Part shown: positions 41,572 through 48,897 of the stretch, in pieces
Layout of the letters: each line of letters begins with the position of its first letter
Numbering within the stretch: position 1 is the first letter of the stretch
Origin: Hymenobacter sp. YIM 151500-1
GTDB lineage: Bacteria; Bacteroidota; Bacteroidia; Cytophagales; Hymenobacteraceae
Assembly: GCF_025979885.1 (NCBI RefSeq)
Contig: NZ_CP110139.1
Span: 1,984,001 to 2,048,000 of the forward strand
Reading direction: 5' to 3'
Length of the DNA stretch: 64,000 bases
Translations under genes and position numbers: made by a program
Notes under the pieces: generated by a model
Database searches by the model: none
Told to the model about the DNA's origin: nothing
The model's input: the letters and a program-made list of their open reading frames with translations, nothing else

Positions 41572-41775
41572 GGCCTGCACCGCTGCGCCTGGGGGTGGTG
41601 GCCAGCACCGCCGTCCCGGACGGTGGCAGCTGAGGTACTAACTGAGGCCTGAAAATGCGCGGCACCGGCTGCTGGAACGGCGCGGCCGACCTGACCAACC
41701 GCTAAAAGCCTCGGCTGGGGGGCTTGGGGGGCGGCCTGAGCACCCCCAATAGACCGGCCCGAAGGGCACCTTATG
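41572..41775. other. G-rich flank left of IS110 copy 1
   Basis: No gene. Contains TGGGGGGCTTGGGGGGCGG and the string CACCCCCAAT...ACCGGCC...GGCACCTTAT (41740-41774), a diverged match to 43264-43300 on the other side of the element. Confidence 0.5.
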
Positions 41776-41814
41776 AGATACTGTGATGGAAAGCAAAAAA
41801 TCCGGGGCGCTTTT

Positions 41815-42933
41815 TTATCTTTGGGTGTCCTGAAGGAGAACCTTTTGGGGTTCATCCTGCGTAGCCTCGACTGCTTCGGTAGCCGGGGCTACTTCTTTTT
41901 CAGCGGGCGGGGCCAGGCGATACTGCGGGTCGTAGGGCCGGTCATTCGTCCAGAGCGAATAACAGAGCAGCAAGAGCTTGCGCATAACGGCAATCACGCC
42001 CGGCTTGCCGTTGGGCTGGCGGGCCCGCAACTGGGTATAGAAGGCCTTCTGCTGGGGATTGCAGCGCAGGCTGCTCAGGGCGGGTAGGTAAAGAGCCGTG
42101 CGCAGGCGCACGTTGCCCCGCCGGGAAATGCGGGCGGCCCGCGCCGCCAGCCCGCTTTGGTGCTGCACCACGTCCAGGCCGGCGTAGGAGGCAAGCTGCC
42201 GCTCGTTCTCGATGAGGGCGAAGCCGTTGGTTTCGGCCACTACGAGGATGGCCGACGTCAGGCCCATGCCGGGGATGCTGGTCACATGCGCCAGCCTGCG
42301 GGCCAGGTCCGGCTCGGTTTCCAGCAGGGCCTTCAGGTCCTGGTCGACGGCGCGGACCTGGCGCGCCAGCAGCTGCAAGTGGTCGGCCAGGCGTGCCAGG
42401 GTGCGGGCGTCGGGCCGGTAGCTGTGCTGGTAGGCGTGGCGCTGCAGCTTGAGTTTGGCCGCCTGCTGCGTCAGGCTCTGCCGTTCGCGGGCCAGGACCC
42501 GCAGCTGGCGCAGGGCGGGCGTGGGCGGCTGCCAAGCGGGCAAGACCCGTTCCAGGCCCAGGCGGCAGAGCAAGCGGGCGTCGAGCTGGTCGGTCTTGCT
42601 TTTTTGCTCAGTACTGTGGGCGAAGTGCTTGACTTTGTTGGGCAACAGCACGCTCAGCGCCTGGGTGTTATCGGCCAGAAAATAGGCCAGCTCCTCGTAA
42701 TACACGCCCGTGGCCTCGACCACGAACCAGAGCGGGGCGGCAGCCGTCCGCTGCTGGCCCGTCCACGCCAGCAAGGCGGTAAAGCCGGCCAGCGTGTTGT
42801 CGAAGGTGGCTTCTTTGCCGAAGCGCAACTGCTGGCTGGCCTCGATGCGGCCGAAGCAGGCCACGAACGTGTCTTTGGCAATGTCAATGCCCACGACGTA
42901 TTTGAGCGGGGCGGCAGCAGCAGGCGAGGCCAT
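41815..42933 (-). CDS. IS110-family DEDD transposase, copy 1
   Basis: 372 residues. The N-terminal RuvC-like DEDD domain starts YVVGIDIAKDTFVA (first Asp) and continues VVEATGVYYEELAYFL (Glu) and STEQKSKTDQLDARLL (Asp pair). After a long coiled linker, the C-terminal Transposase_20 domain has SIPGMGLTSAILVVAET and GLDVVQHQSG with the catalytic-serine region. It recombines DNA guided by a bridge RNA encoded in the element. It has no frameshift and looks intact. Confidence 0.94.
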   Translation of the reverse strand: MASPAAAAPLKYVVGIDIAKDTFVACFGRIEASQQLRFGKEATFDNTLAGFTALLAWTGQQRTAAAPLWFVVEATGVYYEELAYFLADNTQALSVLLPNKVKHFAHSTEQKSKTDQLDARLLCRLGLERVLPAWQPPTPALRQLRVLARERQSLTQQAAKLKLQRHAYQHSYRPDARTLARLADHLQLLARQVRAVDQDLKALLETEPDLARRLAHVTSIPGMGLTSAILVVAETNGFALIENERQLASYAGLDVVQHQSGLAARAARISRRGNVRLRTALYLPALSSLRCNPQQKAFYTQLRARQPNGKPGVIAVMRKLLLLCYSLWTNDRPYDPQYRLAPPAEKEVAPATEAVEATQDEPQKVLLQDTQR

Positions 42934-43180
42934 AAATAAAGAAAAAAGGGTGAAACAACGCGACCAGACAGGTTTTTACCGCAACTTTCCTTGTGCAAAT
43001 GCGGGATGCCACTGCCGGGGCGGGCTCCCTCCATACTGTGCAGTCTTCGGGCAAAAACGGGAAACGGGCACGTTTTCTCACAAACAAGGTCAGCGCCAAG
43101 GCCCCGCCTTTGGGGAGTAGGGTGTCTCCGTTTCCTTTTCTGGCTACCTCTCAACTTAAGGCATTGCAATCATACAAGGG
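42934..43180 (-). ncRNA. Candidate bridge RNA of IS110 copy 1
   Basis: The 247-base non-coding end upstream of the transposase is where IS110-group elements encode the bridge RNA. It shares blocks with copy 2 (AATGCGGGATGCC, ATACTGTGCAGTCTTC) separated by more variable stretches, as expected for conserved stems with changing target/donor loops. Transcription and folding are inferred. Confidence 0.6.
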
Positions 43181-43951
43181 TGTAGCGGCCGACCAACGGA
43201 AGGCGGCGGAACCCGAGGCAGATGACCGGGCGTCAGCCAGGGCATGGACGCTGGGGTTTGGGGTGCCCCCAATGAAACCGGCCGCGGAGCGGCACCTTAT
43301 TGTCGGAACCACCGATGGGCGCGTAGGCAAAGGCCAGGCAGCCCGCTTGGGAGGTGGCGACCCAAGGAGCCGCTGACCTTGCGAATTGGCGGCCTGGGCC
43401 GTGCGGTGGGCTGGCGTCAGAGTCAGTCGGGGTGGCAGGCAGAGGCTGGCCGACCAACGAGAGGCGGGCCGGGGCGTGGGTTTTCGGTAGCAGAGGCTGG
43501 CTGCCGTGCGGTGAGCTAGTGGGGAGGCAAGGCAGCGGGCCGGAGCGTGGGGCGGTCGGCAGCAGCGGCAGAGTCGGGCGGCGGGCAGGCGGAGGCCGGC
43601 TGACCGGAGCAACCGGAGCCCTGCAAGCATAGCGAATGAGGAGCGCAGAGCAGCGGAGCGACGAATGAGCGGAGCGCAGCGTGGGCGGAGGGCACGGAGG
43701 GAAGCGGGCCGGGCGGGGCCTCGGTAGCGGAGGCCGGGCACCGGCGCGGTGGGTTTTGCGGGAGGGTAGCGGTGCTGGGCCGGAGCGTGGAACGAGTGGT
43801 GAGCGGGACGACGGGCGGCGCTTTTTGGGGCGCGGCCCGGCGGCCTGCGTGGGGGCGGTAGCCGACTGCCGGGGCCCTTTTTCAGGGCTTGGGCAAGCGG
43901 CGTTGGGCGGTTAGCATCACCAGAGACGAACAGCAGCGGGAGAAATGCGCA
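43181..43951. other. G-rich, repeat-laden non-coding tract between the IS110 copies
   Basis: 771 bases without a convincing gene; frames in it have low-complexity Gly/Arg/Ala products. The plus strand is strongly G over C in long stretches. Recurrent words: GGCCGACCAACG (43188, 43449), GGGCCGGAGCGTGG, GGAGGCCGGGC, GAGCGGAGCGCAGC. Bases 43264-43300 resemble the left flank of IS110 copy 1. Confidence 0.6.
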
Positions 43952-43991
43952 AGATACTGTGATGGAAAGCAACCCGATGGGCGGATTATTT

Positions 43992-45110
43992 TTAGCTTAA
44001 GGCTTCCAAAGGAGTGCCTGTGGGTACATCCTGCGTAGCCTCAGCTCCTTCGGGCGTTGGGGCTACTTTTTGGGCTGGTGCCGTCGCCGGATGATACGCC
44101 GGGTCATACGACTGGTCGTTTTTCCAGAGCGAATACGTCAGCAGCAGCAGTTTGCGCATCACGGCCACTACGCCCACCTTGCCATTGGGAGAGCGGGCCC
44201 GCAGCCGGGCGTAAAACGCTTTTTGCTGCTCGTTGTAGCGCAGGCTGCTCACGGCCGGCAGGTAGAGGGCCGTGCGCAAGCGAGCGTTGCCACGTTTGGA
44301 GATGGCCGTCGGGCGGGCCAGGTTGCCGCTTTGCCGCTGCACTACGTCCAAGCCGGCATACGACGCTAACTGCCGCTCATTCTCGACCAGGGCGAAGCCG
44401 CTGGTTTCGGCCACGATGGTCACGGCCGTCAGCAGGGCAATACCCGGTACACTCGTGAGCTGGGCCAGCTTGCGGGCTAACTCCGGGGTGGCCGCCACCA
44501 CTTGCGCCGTCTGTTCGTCAATGGCCTGCATCTGCTCCTCGAACAGCGCCTGCCGCTGCTGCAAGCGGGTCAGGGCCAGCGGATCGGGCTCGTAGCTATG
44601 GGCGTAGGCATGGGCGCGGGTTTTGGTCTGCGCGGCCTGCGTGCGCAAGGCGGCCCGCTCGCGGCTGAGCGAGCGAAGCTGCCGCATGGCCGGGGTGAGC
44701 GGCTGCCAGGCCGGTAGCTGGCGCTCCAGCCCCAGGCGGCAGAGCAGGCGCGCATCCAACGCGTCGGTTTTGCTTTTCTGCTCGGTGCTACGGGCAAAGT
44801 GCTTGACTTTGTTGGGCAACAGTACGCTTAAGGCCTGCTGGCGGGCGCTCAGGTAGTAGGCCAATTCTTCGTAGTACACGCCCGTGGCTTCGACCACGTA
44901 CCAGAGCGGACAGGCGGGCACCGTTTGCCCCGAGGCCACCCAGCGTTGCAGCGCCTCGAAGCCGGCGGCATCGTTGGCAAACACAGCCACTTTGCCCAGA
45001 CGCAGGCGTTGGGTGGTGTCGATGCTGCCCAGGCAGGCGGCAAACGTGGCCTTGGCAATGTCGATGCCGACGACATACTTGAGCAACACGGGTGGGGAAG
45101 AGGCGGCCAT
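43992..45110 (-). CDS. IS110-family DEDD transposase, copy 2
   Basis: 372 residues from ATG 45110 (a GTG two codons earlier is possible), the same length as copy 1. DEDD domain YVVGIDIAKATFAA, VVEATGVYYEELAYYL, STEQKSKTDALDARLL; C-terminal SVPGIALLTAVTIVAETSGFALVENERQLASYAGLDVVQRQSG. Similar overall to copy 1 in termini and conserved motifs but clearly diverged in the linker. Appears intact. Confidence 0.94.
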   Translation of the reverse strand: MAASSPPVLLKYVVGIDIAKATFAACLGSIDTTQRLRLGKVAVFANDAAGFEALQRWVASGQTVPACPLWYVVEATGVYYEELAYYLSARQQALSVLLPNKVKHFARSTEQKSKTDALDARLLCRLGLERQLPAWQPLTPAMRQLRSLSRERAALRTQAAQTKTRAHAYAHSYEPDPLALTRLQQRQALFEEQMQAIDEQTAQVVAATPELARKLAQLTSVPGIALLTAVTIVAETSGFALVENERQLASYAGLDVVQRQSGNLARPTAISKRGNARLRTALYLPAVSSLRYNEQQKAFYARLRARSPNGKVGVVAVMRKLLLLTYSLWKNDQSYDPAYHPATAPAQKVAPTPEGAEATQDVPTGTPLEALS

Positions 45111-45360
45111 ACGCACGGAATAAAAGGTGAAACAACCGCTACCCGCCGGGTTTTCACCGCAGCTTTCCTCGTGACATGCGGGATGCCGCCACGTCGGGGC
45201 TCCCTCTATACTGTACAGTCTTCAGGCGAAAACAGAAGGCGGGGCACAGTCTCTAGCGCCCAGCATCACGGCGGGCCCGCCGCGTGCTTAAGGATGGGTG
45301 GTGACCCCGCCTTCCTTGCCGGTAGCACCGATAAAATACGGCACTGCAATCATACGAGGG
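45111..45360 (-). ncRNA. Candidate bridge RNA of IS110 copy 2
   Basis: 250-base non-coding end upstream of the transposase. Shared blocks with copy 1 include ACATGCGGGATGCC, GGGGCTCCCTCTATACTGTA and CAGTCTTCAGGC; the part near the outer end (45240-45340) differs, as expected where guide loops differ. Inferred from family knowledge. Confidence 0.6.
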
Positions 45361-45567
45361 ATGGGAGCCAAGCCGACGCAGGAGGCTGCCCGCAGGGCCG
45401 CAGCGAAGCGGAGTGGCGGACAGCCCGACCCGAAGGGATGTGCCCAAAAAAATACAATCTAAGATAACAGCTATTCACTCTATAATGAATAATCCTGAGC
45501 AAATATTTCTTACATATTTATGTAAATTATTGCAACTTTACCGCATTAACTTACATCAAACTAAAAT
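45361..45567. other. Gap between IS110 copy 2 and the lysis-like genes
   Basis: The first 90 bases are GC-rich non-coding (GCAGCGAAGCGGAGTGGCGG); the rest, from about 45450, is abruptly AT-rich and should hold the promoter of the M15 peptidase gene, though no exact TAnnTTTG is found. Confidence 0.5.
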
Positions 45568-46056
45568 ATGTTTCGCTCCACTCTCTCACCTTCAAGATTG
45601 CCGCCGGAGCTGACGCCGAAGCAGGCGGCGGTACAAGCCGTGCGGTTGGCACAGGCGGTTCCGGCGCTGGCGGCGGCTTATGATGAGGCATTGCGGCGTT
45701 GGCTATCGGACCCTACGTTGCGGCTAGTGGGGCGGCCGATAGTGACGGAGTGCTTTCGCTCGGTGGAGCGCCAGAACGAGTTGTACGCGCAGGGGCGTAC
45801 CCGGCCAGGCATTATTGTGACCTACAAGCGGGGTGGTGAGTCCAAGCATAACCTCTCTCCTACCCCGGCGCTGGACGTAGCCTTTCTGCTGGCGGATAGG
45901 TCGGTGTCGTGGTCGGGGCTCTTACTGAGCAAGTTTGCGCGGTTGATGAAGGCGGCCGATACGCGGGTGGTGTGGGGCGGGGATTGGGCCGCGTTCAAAG
46001 ACCGGCCCCACTTCGAGCTGCTGACCGCGCAGAAAGGAGGGCCGGGCCGTGGCTAA
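45568..46056 (+). CDS. Peptidase M15-type endolysin (L-alanyl-D-glutamate or D-Ala-D-Ala endopeptidase)
   Basis: 162 residues without signal peptide. Zinc site: His94 and Asp103 in SKHNLSPTPALD, and His148 in DRPHFEL; CFRSVERQNELYAQGRT and WGGDWAAF are also typical of phage M15 endolysins. It would cut stem-peptide bonds in peptidoglycan. The absence of a signal peptide and the following membrane proteins suggest a phage-type lysis module needing a holin. It overlaps the next gene by 8 bases. Confidence 0.85.
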   Translation: MFRSTLSPSRLPPELTPKQAAVQAVRLAQAVPALAAAYDEALRRWLSDPTLRLVGRPIVTECFRSVERQNELYAQGRTRPGIIVTYKRGGESKHNLSPTPALDVAFLLADRSVSWSGLLLSKFARLMKAADTRVVWGGDWAAFKDRPHFELLTAQKGGPGRG

Positions 46057-46507
46057 TCCGGTGCTGGACAATTGGGGCGTGGTAACGTCGGTGGTGGGCG
46101 GGGCGGTGGCCGTGCTGCTCTACTTCGTGAAGAACTGGCGAGCCGTCGAGGAGCTGAAGGCCACCTGCCGGACGAACGAGCAGAAGTCGGAGGCGCTGAC
46201 GTTGCGGGTGGACGAGTACCACGTGTCGGCGGTAGCGCGGGAAGCGAAGCTGCGCGACGAAATGCGGCTGGACATCGAGCGGCTGCGCACCGAAAGCCTG
46301 GAGCAGCGCGAGGCCCTGCGCCAGCAGATGACCGAGCTAGTGCTCAAGCTCACCGAGCGGCTGGGCCACATCGACAAGACGATGGCGCTGGTGGAGGAAC
46401 GCACGCGCAATCTGTCGGACGCCTACAAGGAGCAGGTGGAGCGCAACCGGTGGGCCGACCGGATTCTGGCCCGCTTGGAACAATACAATGGCTCCGCGGG
46501 GGCCTAG
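46049..46507 (+). CDS. Single-span membrane protein with long coiled coil (holin/spanin-like)
   Basis: 152 residues from GTG 46049. One membrane segment VVTSVVGGAVAVLLYFV (about 11-27) and a long charged coiled coil (about 35-135: LRVDEYHVSAVAREAKLRDEMRLDIERLRTESLEQREALRQQ...). This N-in single-span plus coiled-coil layout beside an endolysin is seen for holin- or spanin-like phage proteins. No family recognised. Confidence 0.7.
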   Translation: MANPVLDNWGVVTSVVGGAVAVLLYFVKNWRAVEELKATCRTNEQKSEALTLRVDEYHVSAVAREAKLRDEMRLDIERLRTESLEQREALRQQMTELVLKLTERLGHIDKTMALVEERTRNLSDAYKEQVERNRWADRILARLEQYNGSAGA

Positions 46508-46560
46508 CATATCCGGGCCGCCGGGTGGCGGCTCGTTTTTCACTAAACCCTTTTTCAACT

Positions 46561-46857
46561 ATGGACAAGAAACTAACGGTTCTGGACCGAGTGACGCTGC
46601 CCACACCTCGGTTCTTTCGCAAGGTGCGCACCATCGGGGCGGCCCTGGCAACGGTAGGCGGCATCATTGCCACGGCGCCGGTGGCGCTGCCGGCGGCCAT
46701 CGTAACGCTGGGTGGCTACCTGGTGCTGGCCGGGTCGGTGGCGGCGGCCGTGTCGTCGGTGGCCGTGGACCCAGACGCGGACCTGAAAGGTCCCGATGGT
46801 CGCACGGCGGCCGAGGTACGGGACATCGTGGAGCGCGGGGACGCGGCTTCATTGTAG
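46561..46857 (+). CDS. Small membrane protein, holin-like
   Basis: 98 residues from ATG 46561. After a basic start (LDRVTLPTPRFFRKVRTIG), two hydrophobic stretches ALATVGGIIATAPVALPAAIVTLGGYLVLAGSVAAAVSSVAV form a helical hairpin, with an acidic end. Size and layout fit a class II holin-like protein. Its leader shares CTTTTTCAACT with other island genes. Confidence 0.65.
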   Translation: MDKKLTVLDRVTLPTPRFFRKVRTIGAALATVGGIIATAPVALPAAIVTLGGYLVLAGSVAAAVSSVAVDPDADLKGPDGRTAAEVRDIVERGDAASL

Positions 46858-46880
46858 CTCACTTTAACGCTGCCTGCATC

Positions 46881-47075
46881 ATGGCCAAGAACCCACCTAC
46901 TGGCGACAATGCCCGCAAAGGGGCCGTGCGTAAACGGTCCCAGACCTACAATCCGACTACCCAGCAGTACGTGAAGCGCGACGCCGATTCGGGCCGCTTC
47001 ATGGATGTGAAAGAGGACGGCAAGCCATTTAAAGGGGTGCGACGCGAGAAGAAACGGCCGCGCACCAAAATTTAG
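46881..47075 (+). CDS. Small basic protein
   Basis: 64 residues, MAKNPPTGDNARKGAVRKRSQTYNPTTQQYVKRDADSGRFMDVKEDGKPFKGVRREKKRPRTKI. Highly basic, with motifs KRDADSGRFMDVK and PFKGVR that look like a conserved small Bacteroidota protein family of unknown role. Leader CTCACTTTAAC...CATCATGGC resembles those of the DUF6266 and Ig-like genes. A bidirectional terminator follows. Confidence 0.75.
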   Translation: MAKNPPTGDNARKGAVRKRSQTYNPTTQQYVKRDADSGRFMDVKEDGKPFKGVRREKKRPRTKI

Positions 47076-47087
47076 GCGCTAGAAAGC

Positions 47088-47126
47088 AACGAAAAGGGCG
47101 CCTACATGCTAGGTGCCCTTTTCGTT
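47088..47126. terminator. Bidirectional terminator at the right side of the island
   Basis: 17-base stem (47088-47104 / 47110-47126) with one mismatch and a 5-base loop; AAAA and TTTT within the stem serve both strands. It separates the last island gene from the convergent thioredoxin-like gene. Confidence 0.85.
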
Positions 47127-47143
47127 GTTAGGTGCTGCATTGA

Positions 47144-47725
47144 CTAACGGGCCAGTTGTTGCAGAAACTGTAGCATTTCCGGACTGTTGTAGTTAGCCAT
47201 GCCCTCGTGGCGGGCCACAATAGTGCCAGTGGGTGAAATGATATATGTGGTGGGAATAGATTCGGTGTTGAACACGGCGGGCACGTCGCCGGCCAGGGTG
47301 TAGATGGGCATAGTGAAGCCGCGGCGGACCGCGAAGCGGCGGGCTTTCTCGGGATTTTCGTCCATCGATAACAGAACCAACGCTATTTTCTGGCCCCGTA
47401 ACTTGTCGTGCAGGCGTTGCAGGCCGGGCATTTCGGCCACGCAGGGCGGGCACCAAGTGGCCCAGAGGTTGAGCAGGATGGGCTGGCCGCGCAGTTCGGC
47501 CAGTGTGGTCAGGCGGCCATCGAGGGTGCGCAGGGGCAAGCTGTAGTCGGCCTGTGGTTGCGTGGAGGCAGGGGCCAGCTGCGGCTGAAACAGCCCGGTG
47601 GCCAGTAGTGCCTGCTGGGCGCAGCCCAGCACTTCGGTGTGCCAGCCTGTGAGGTAGAGCGTGAGGGGAACGAGGACGTAGAGGGCGGGGCCAAACCCGC
47701 GCCGCAGCAAACCGGATACTTTCAT
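47144..47725 (-). CDS. TlpA/ResA-like membrane-anchored thioredoxin
   Basis: 193 residues from ATG 47725. One N-terminal anchor (PALYVLVPLTLYLTGW), then a thioredoxin fold: GQPILLNLWATWCPPCVAEMPGLQRLH with redox WCPPC, MDENPEKARRF, and cis-Pro site SIPTTYIISPTG. It would reduce disulfides outside the cytoplasm, e.g. for cytochrome or copper-site maturation, which would suit the metal genes nearby. First clearly chromosomal-type gene right of the island. Confidence 0.9.
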   Translation of the reverse strand: MKVSGLLRRGFGPALYVLVPLTLYLTGWHTEVLGCAQQALLATGLFQPQLAPASTQPQADYSLPLRTLDGRLTTLAELRGQPILLNLWATWCPPCVAEMPGLQRLHDKLRGQKIALVLLSMDENPEKARRFAVRRGFTMPIYTLAGDVPAVFNTESIPTTYIISPTGTIVARHEGMANYNSPEMLQFLQQLAR

Positions 47726-48019
47726 AAGCAAACGCAAAGGCAGCCGATGGGGCTGCCTTTGTCGGTGGTGGTAAAGCTACCAGCCAATTCAGTACTTCTT
47801 GTGCACCAGCAGCCACTCTTGCAACTCTTATTCAGTAGCCTATCCTGCTCCTACTGAGTCAGGCCCAGGCTGGCAAACCAAGTGCAGTTGTCGGCGGGCA
47901 AGATGCTGGGGGCCGGGTAGCCAGGCGGTGCTCATCGGCTTCCAATGGCTTTGTCCCTACTGCATTGGAAAAGGTATGACTGCCGGAGCCTTCCATTCAA
48001 CACTTGCTTTTGCCTCTAT
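47726..48019. other. Gap between tlpA-like and DUF6122 genes
   Basis: 294 bases with no gene, repeat or promoter that can be supported; the region would contain the promoter of the tlpA-like gene. Confidence 0.4.
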
Positions 48020-48799
48020 CTACTCGACCGCCTCACGGCCTAGTAGCTTTCGCACCCGGTTGCGCAAAGCATACAGACGGGAGTTGAGGTAGCACTCGCG
48101 GCAGTGGCTGAAGTTCCACAGGCAGTCTACCGTGTCCGTGACCAAGTGGAACAGCAGGCCCACGGCAACAATTCGCGTTGCTGGCAGCAGAAGCAGCGCC
48201 ATATACACCGGGATGGCGTAAAAAGAGTGCAGTGGGTGATATCCCACGCTACAGCGTAGCGGGTCGAAGATGGGTTTGGCCAGCAGGTGGTCCAGGTCAA
48301 TAAGCATTGTGGCCAGCATAATAAGGTAAGCGGTCTGCCACATCACGGAAAAAAATACCAGCGCCAACACGACCGGGAACACAAAGTGCAGGCTGTAATG
48401 CACCAGCGTTTGGGCGCTTAAGAACTTGGGCGAGGATTGCTGGCGCGGCTTGCGCGGAGCCACTGGCTGGGTGCTGCTGCTCGCGGTGTCCCCGGTGGTT
48501 GCTGTTGCATACCTGCGAGGCTCGCTCGCCAACTCTTGCTTCCTGGGCGCGAGGTCCGGCGTGCCCGCGACCGGAGGCCGCACTTGCGTTTTTACCCGTC
48601 TCGGCGGAGTGGGGGGCTCATGGGCAGTGTCGGCCGTTGCCGTGTCGACGCGCAGTGCCGGCCGCAAGGGATGGGACCAGGCGGCGGCTGAAAACATAGG
48701 GACTATAGCGGATGACCGGCAACCGACCAATAGCAGGCCGGCGGCGATGCATAAAATGAGGCGGAAAACAGGCAACGAAAGCACGGTGAACACTTCCAT
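48020..48799 (-). CDS. DUF6122-family membrane protein with lipoprotein-like N-terminus
   Basis: 259 residues from ATG 48799 (an upstream extension would cross a terminator). N-terminus VFRLILCIAAGLLLVGCRSS is a lipoprotein-type signal; a Pro/Thr-rich linker (about 60-130) follows. The C-terminal half has hydrophobic segments and LHFVFPVVLAL, LIMLATMLIDLDHLLAKPIFDPLRCSVGYHPLHSFYAI, the DUF6122 signature with conserved Asp and His residues. Function unknown; the His/Asp set could bind a metal. Confidence 0.8.
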   Translation of the reverse strand: MEVFTVLSLPVFRLILCIAAGLLLVGCRSSAIVPMFSAAAWSHPLRPALRVDTATADTAHEPPTPPRRVKTQVRPPVAGTPDLAPRKQELASEPRRYATATTGDTASSSTQPVAPRKPRQQSSPKFLSAQTLVHYSLHFVFPVVLALVFFSVMWQTAYLIMLATMLIDLDHLLAKPIFDPLRCSVGYHPLHSFYAIPVYMALLLLPATRIVAVGLLFHLVTDTVDCLWNFSHCRECYLNSRLYALRNRVRKLLGREAVE

Positions 48800-48848
48800 G
48801 AAATAAGCTGATTGGTAGCTTACTTGGCTACCACCGCTTGCTAATAGC

Positions 48849-48879
48849 AAAAAGGCAGCTCTTACGGAGCTGCCTTTTT
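48849..48879 (-). terminator. Terminator after the DUF305 lipoprotein gene
   Basis: Perfect 13-base stem AAAAAGGCAGCTC / GAGCTGCCTTTTT with a 5-base loop, symmetric T-runs. It lies 19 bases past the DUF305 stop and just ahead of the DUF6122 gene. Confidence 0.9.
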
Positions 48880-48897
48880 CGTGCGTAAACACCGGCC

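Larger units (their letters stand above)
41776..43180 (-). mobile_element. IS110-family insertion sequence, copy 1
   Basis: About 1.4 kb. Bounds come from comparison with copy 2: the transposase-distal end begins AGATACTGTGATGG (41776; same string at 43952), and the other end finishes GCAATCATACAAGGG (43180; copy 2 has GCAATCATACGAGGG at 45360). No terminal inverted repeats, as expected for IS110. The ends could extend by a few bases because the core dinucleotide is shared with the target. Confidence 0.8.
43952..45360 (-). mobile_element. IS110-family insertion sequence, copy 2
   Basis: About 1.41 kb, same orientation and organisation as copy 1, delimited by AGATACTGTGATGG (43952) and GCAATCATACGAGGG (ending 45360). 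The two copies differ widely inside, so they are related elements, not a recent duplication. Confidence 0.8.

Noticed and set aside
43151..43972. 273-codon minus-strand open frame between the IS110 copies
   Set aside because: Pro/Arg/Ala/Ser-rich low complexity, overlaps both element ends, no recognisable motif. The tract is better described as non-coding.
33555..47300. Direct repeat of the tRNA-Leu 3' end as the right attachment site of the island
   Set aside because: Looked for TTCGACCCCGGCTCTGGG-like sequence through the island and to the right; none was found by eye. The right boundary stays undefined and the stated end (about 47126) is only the last island-like gene plus terminator.
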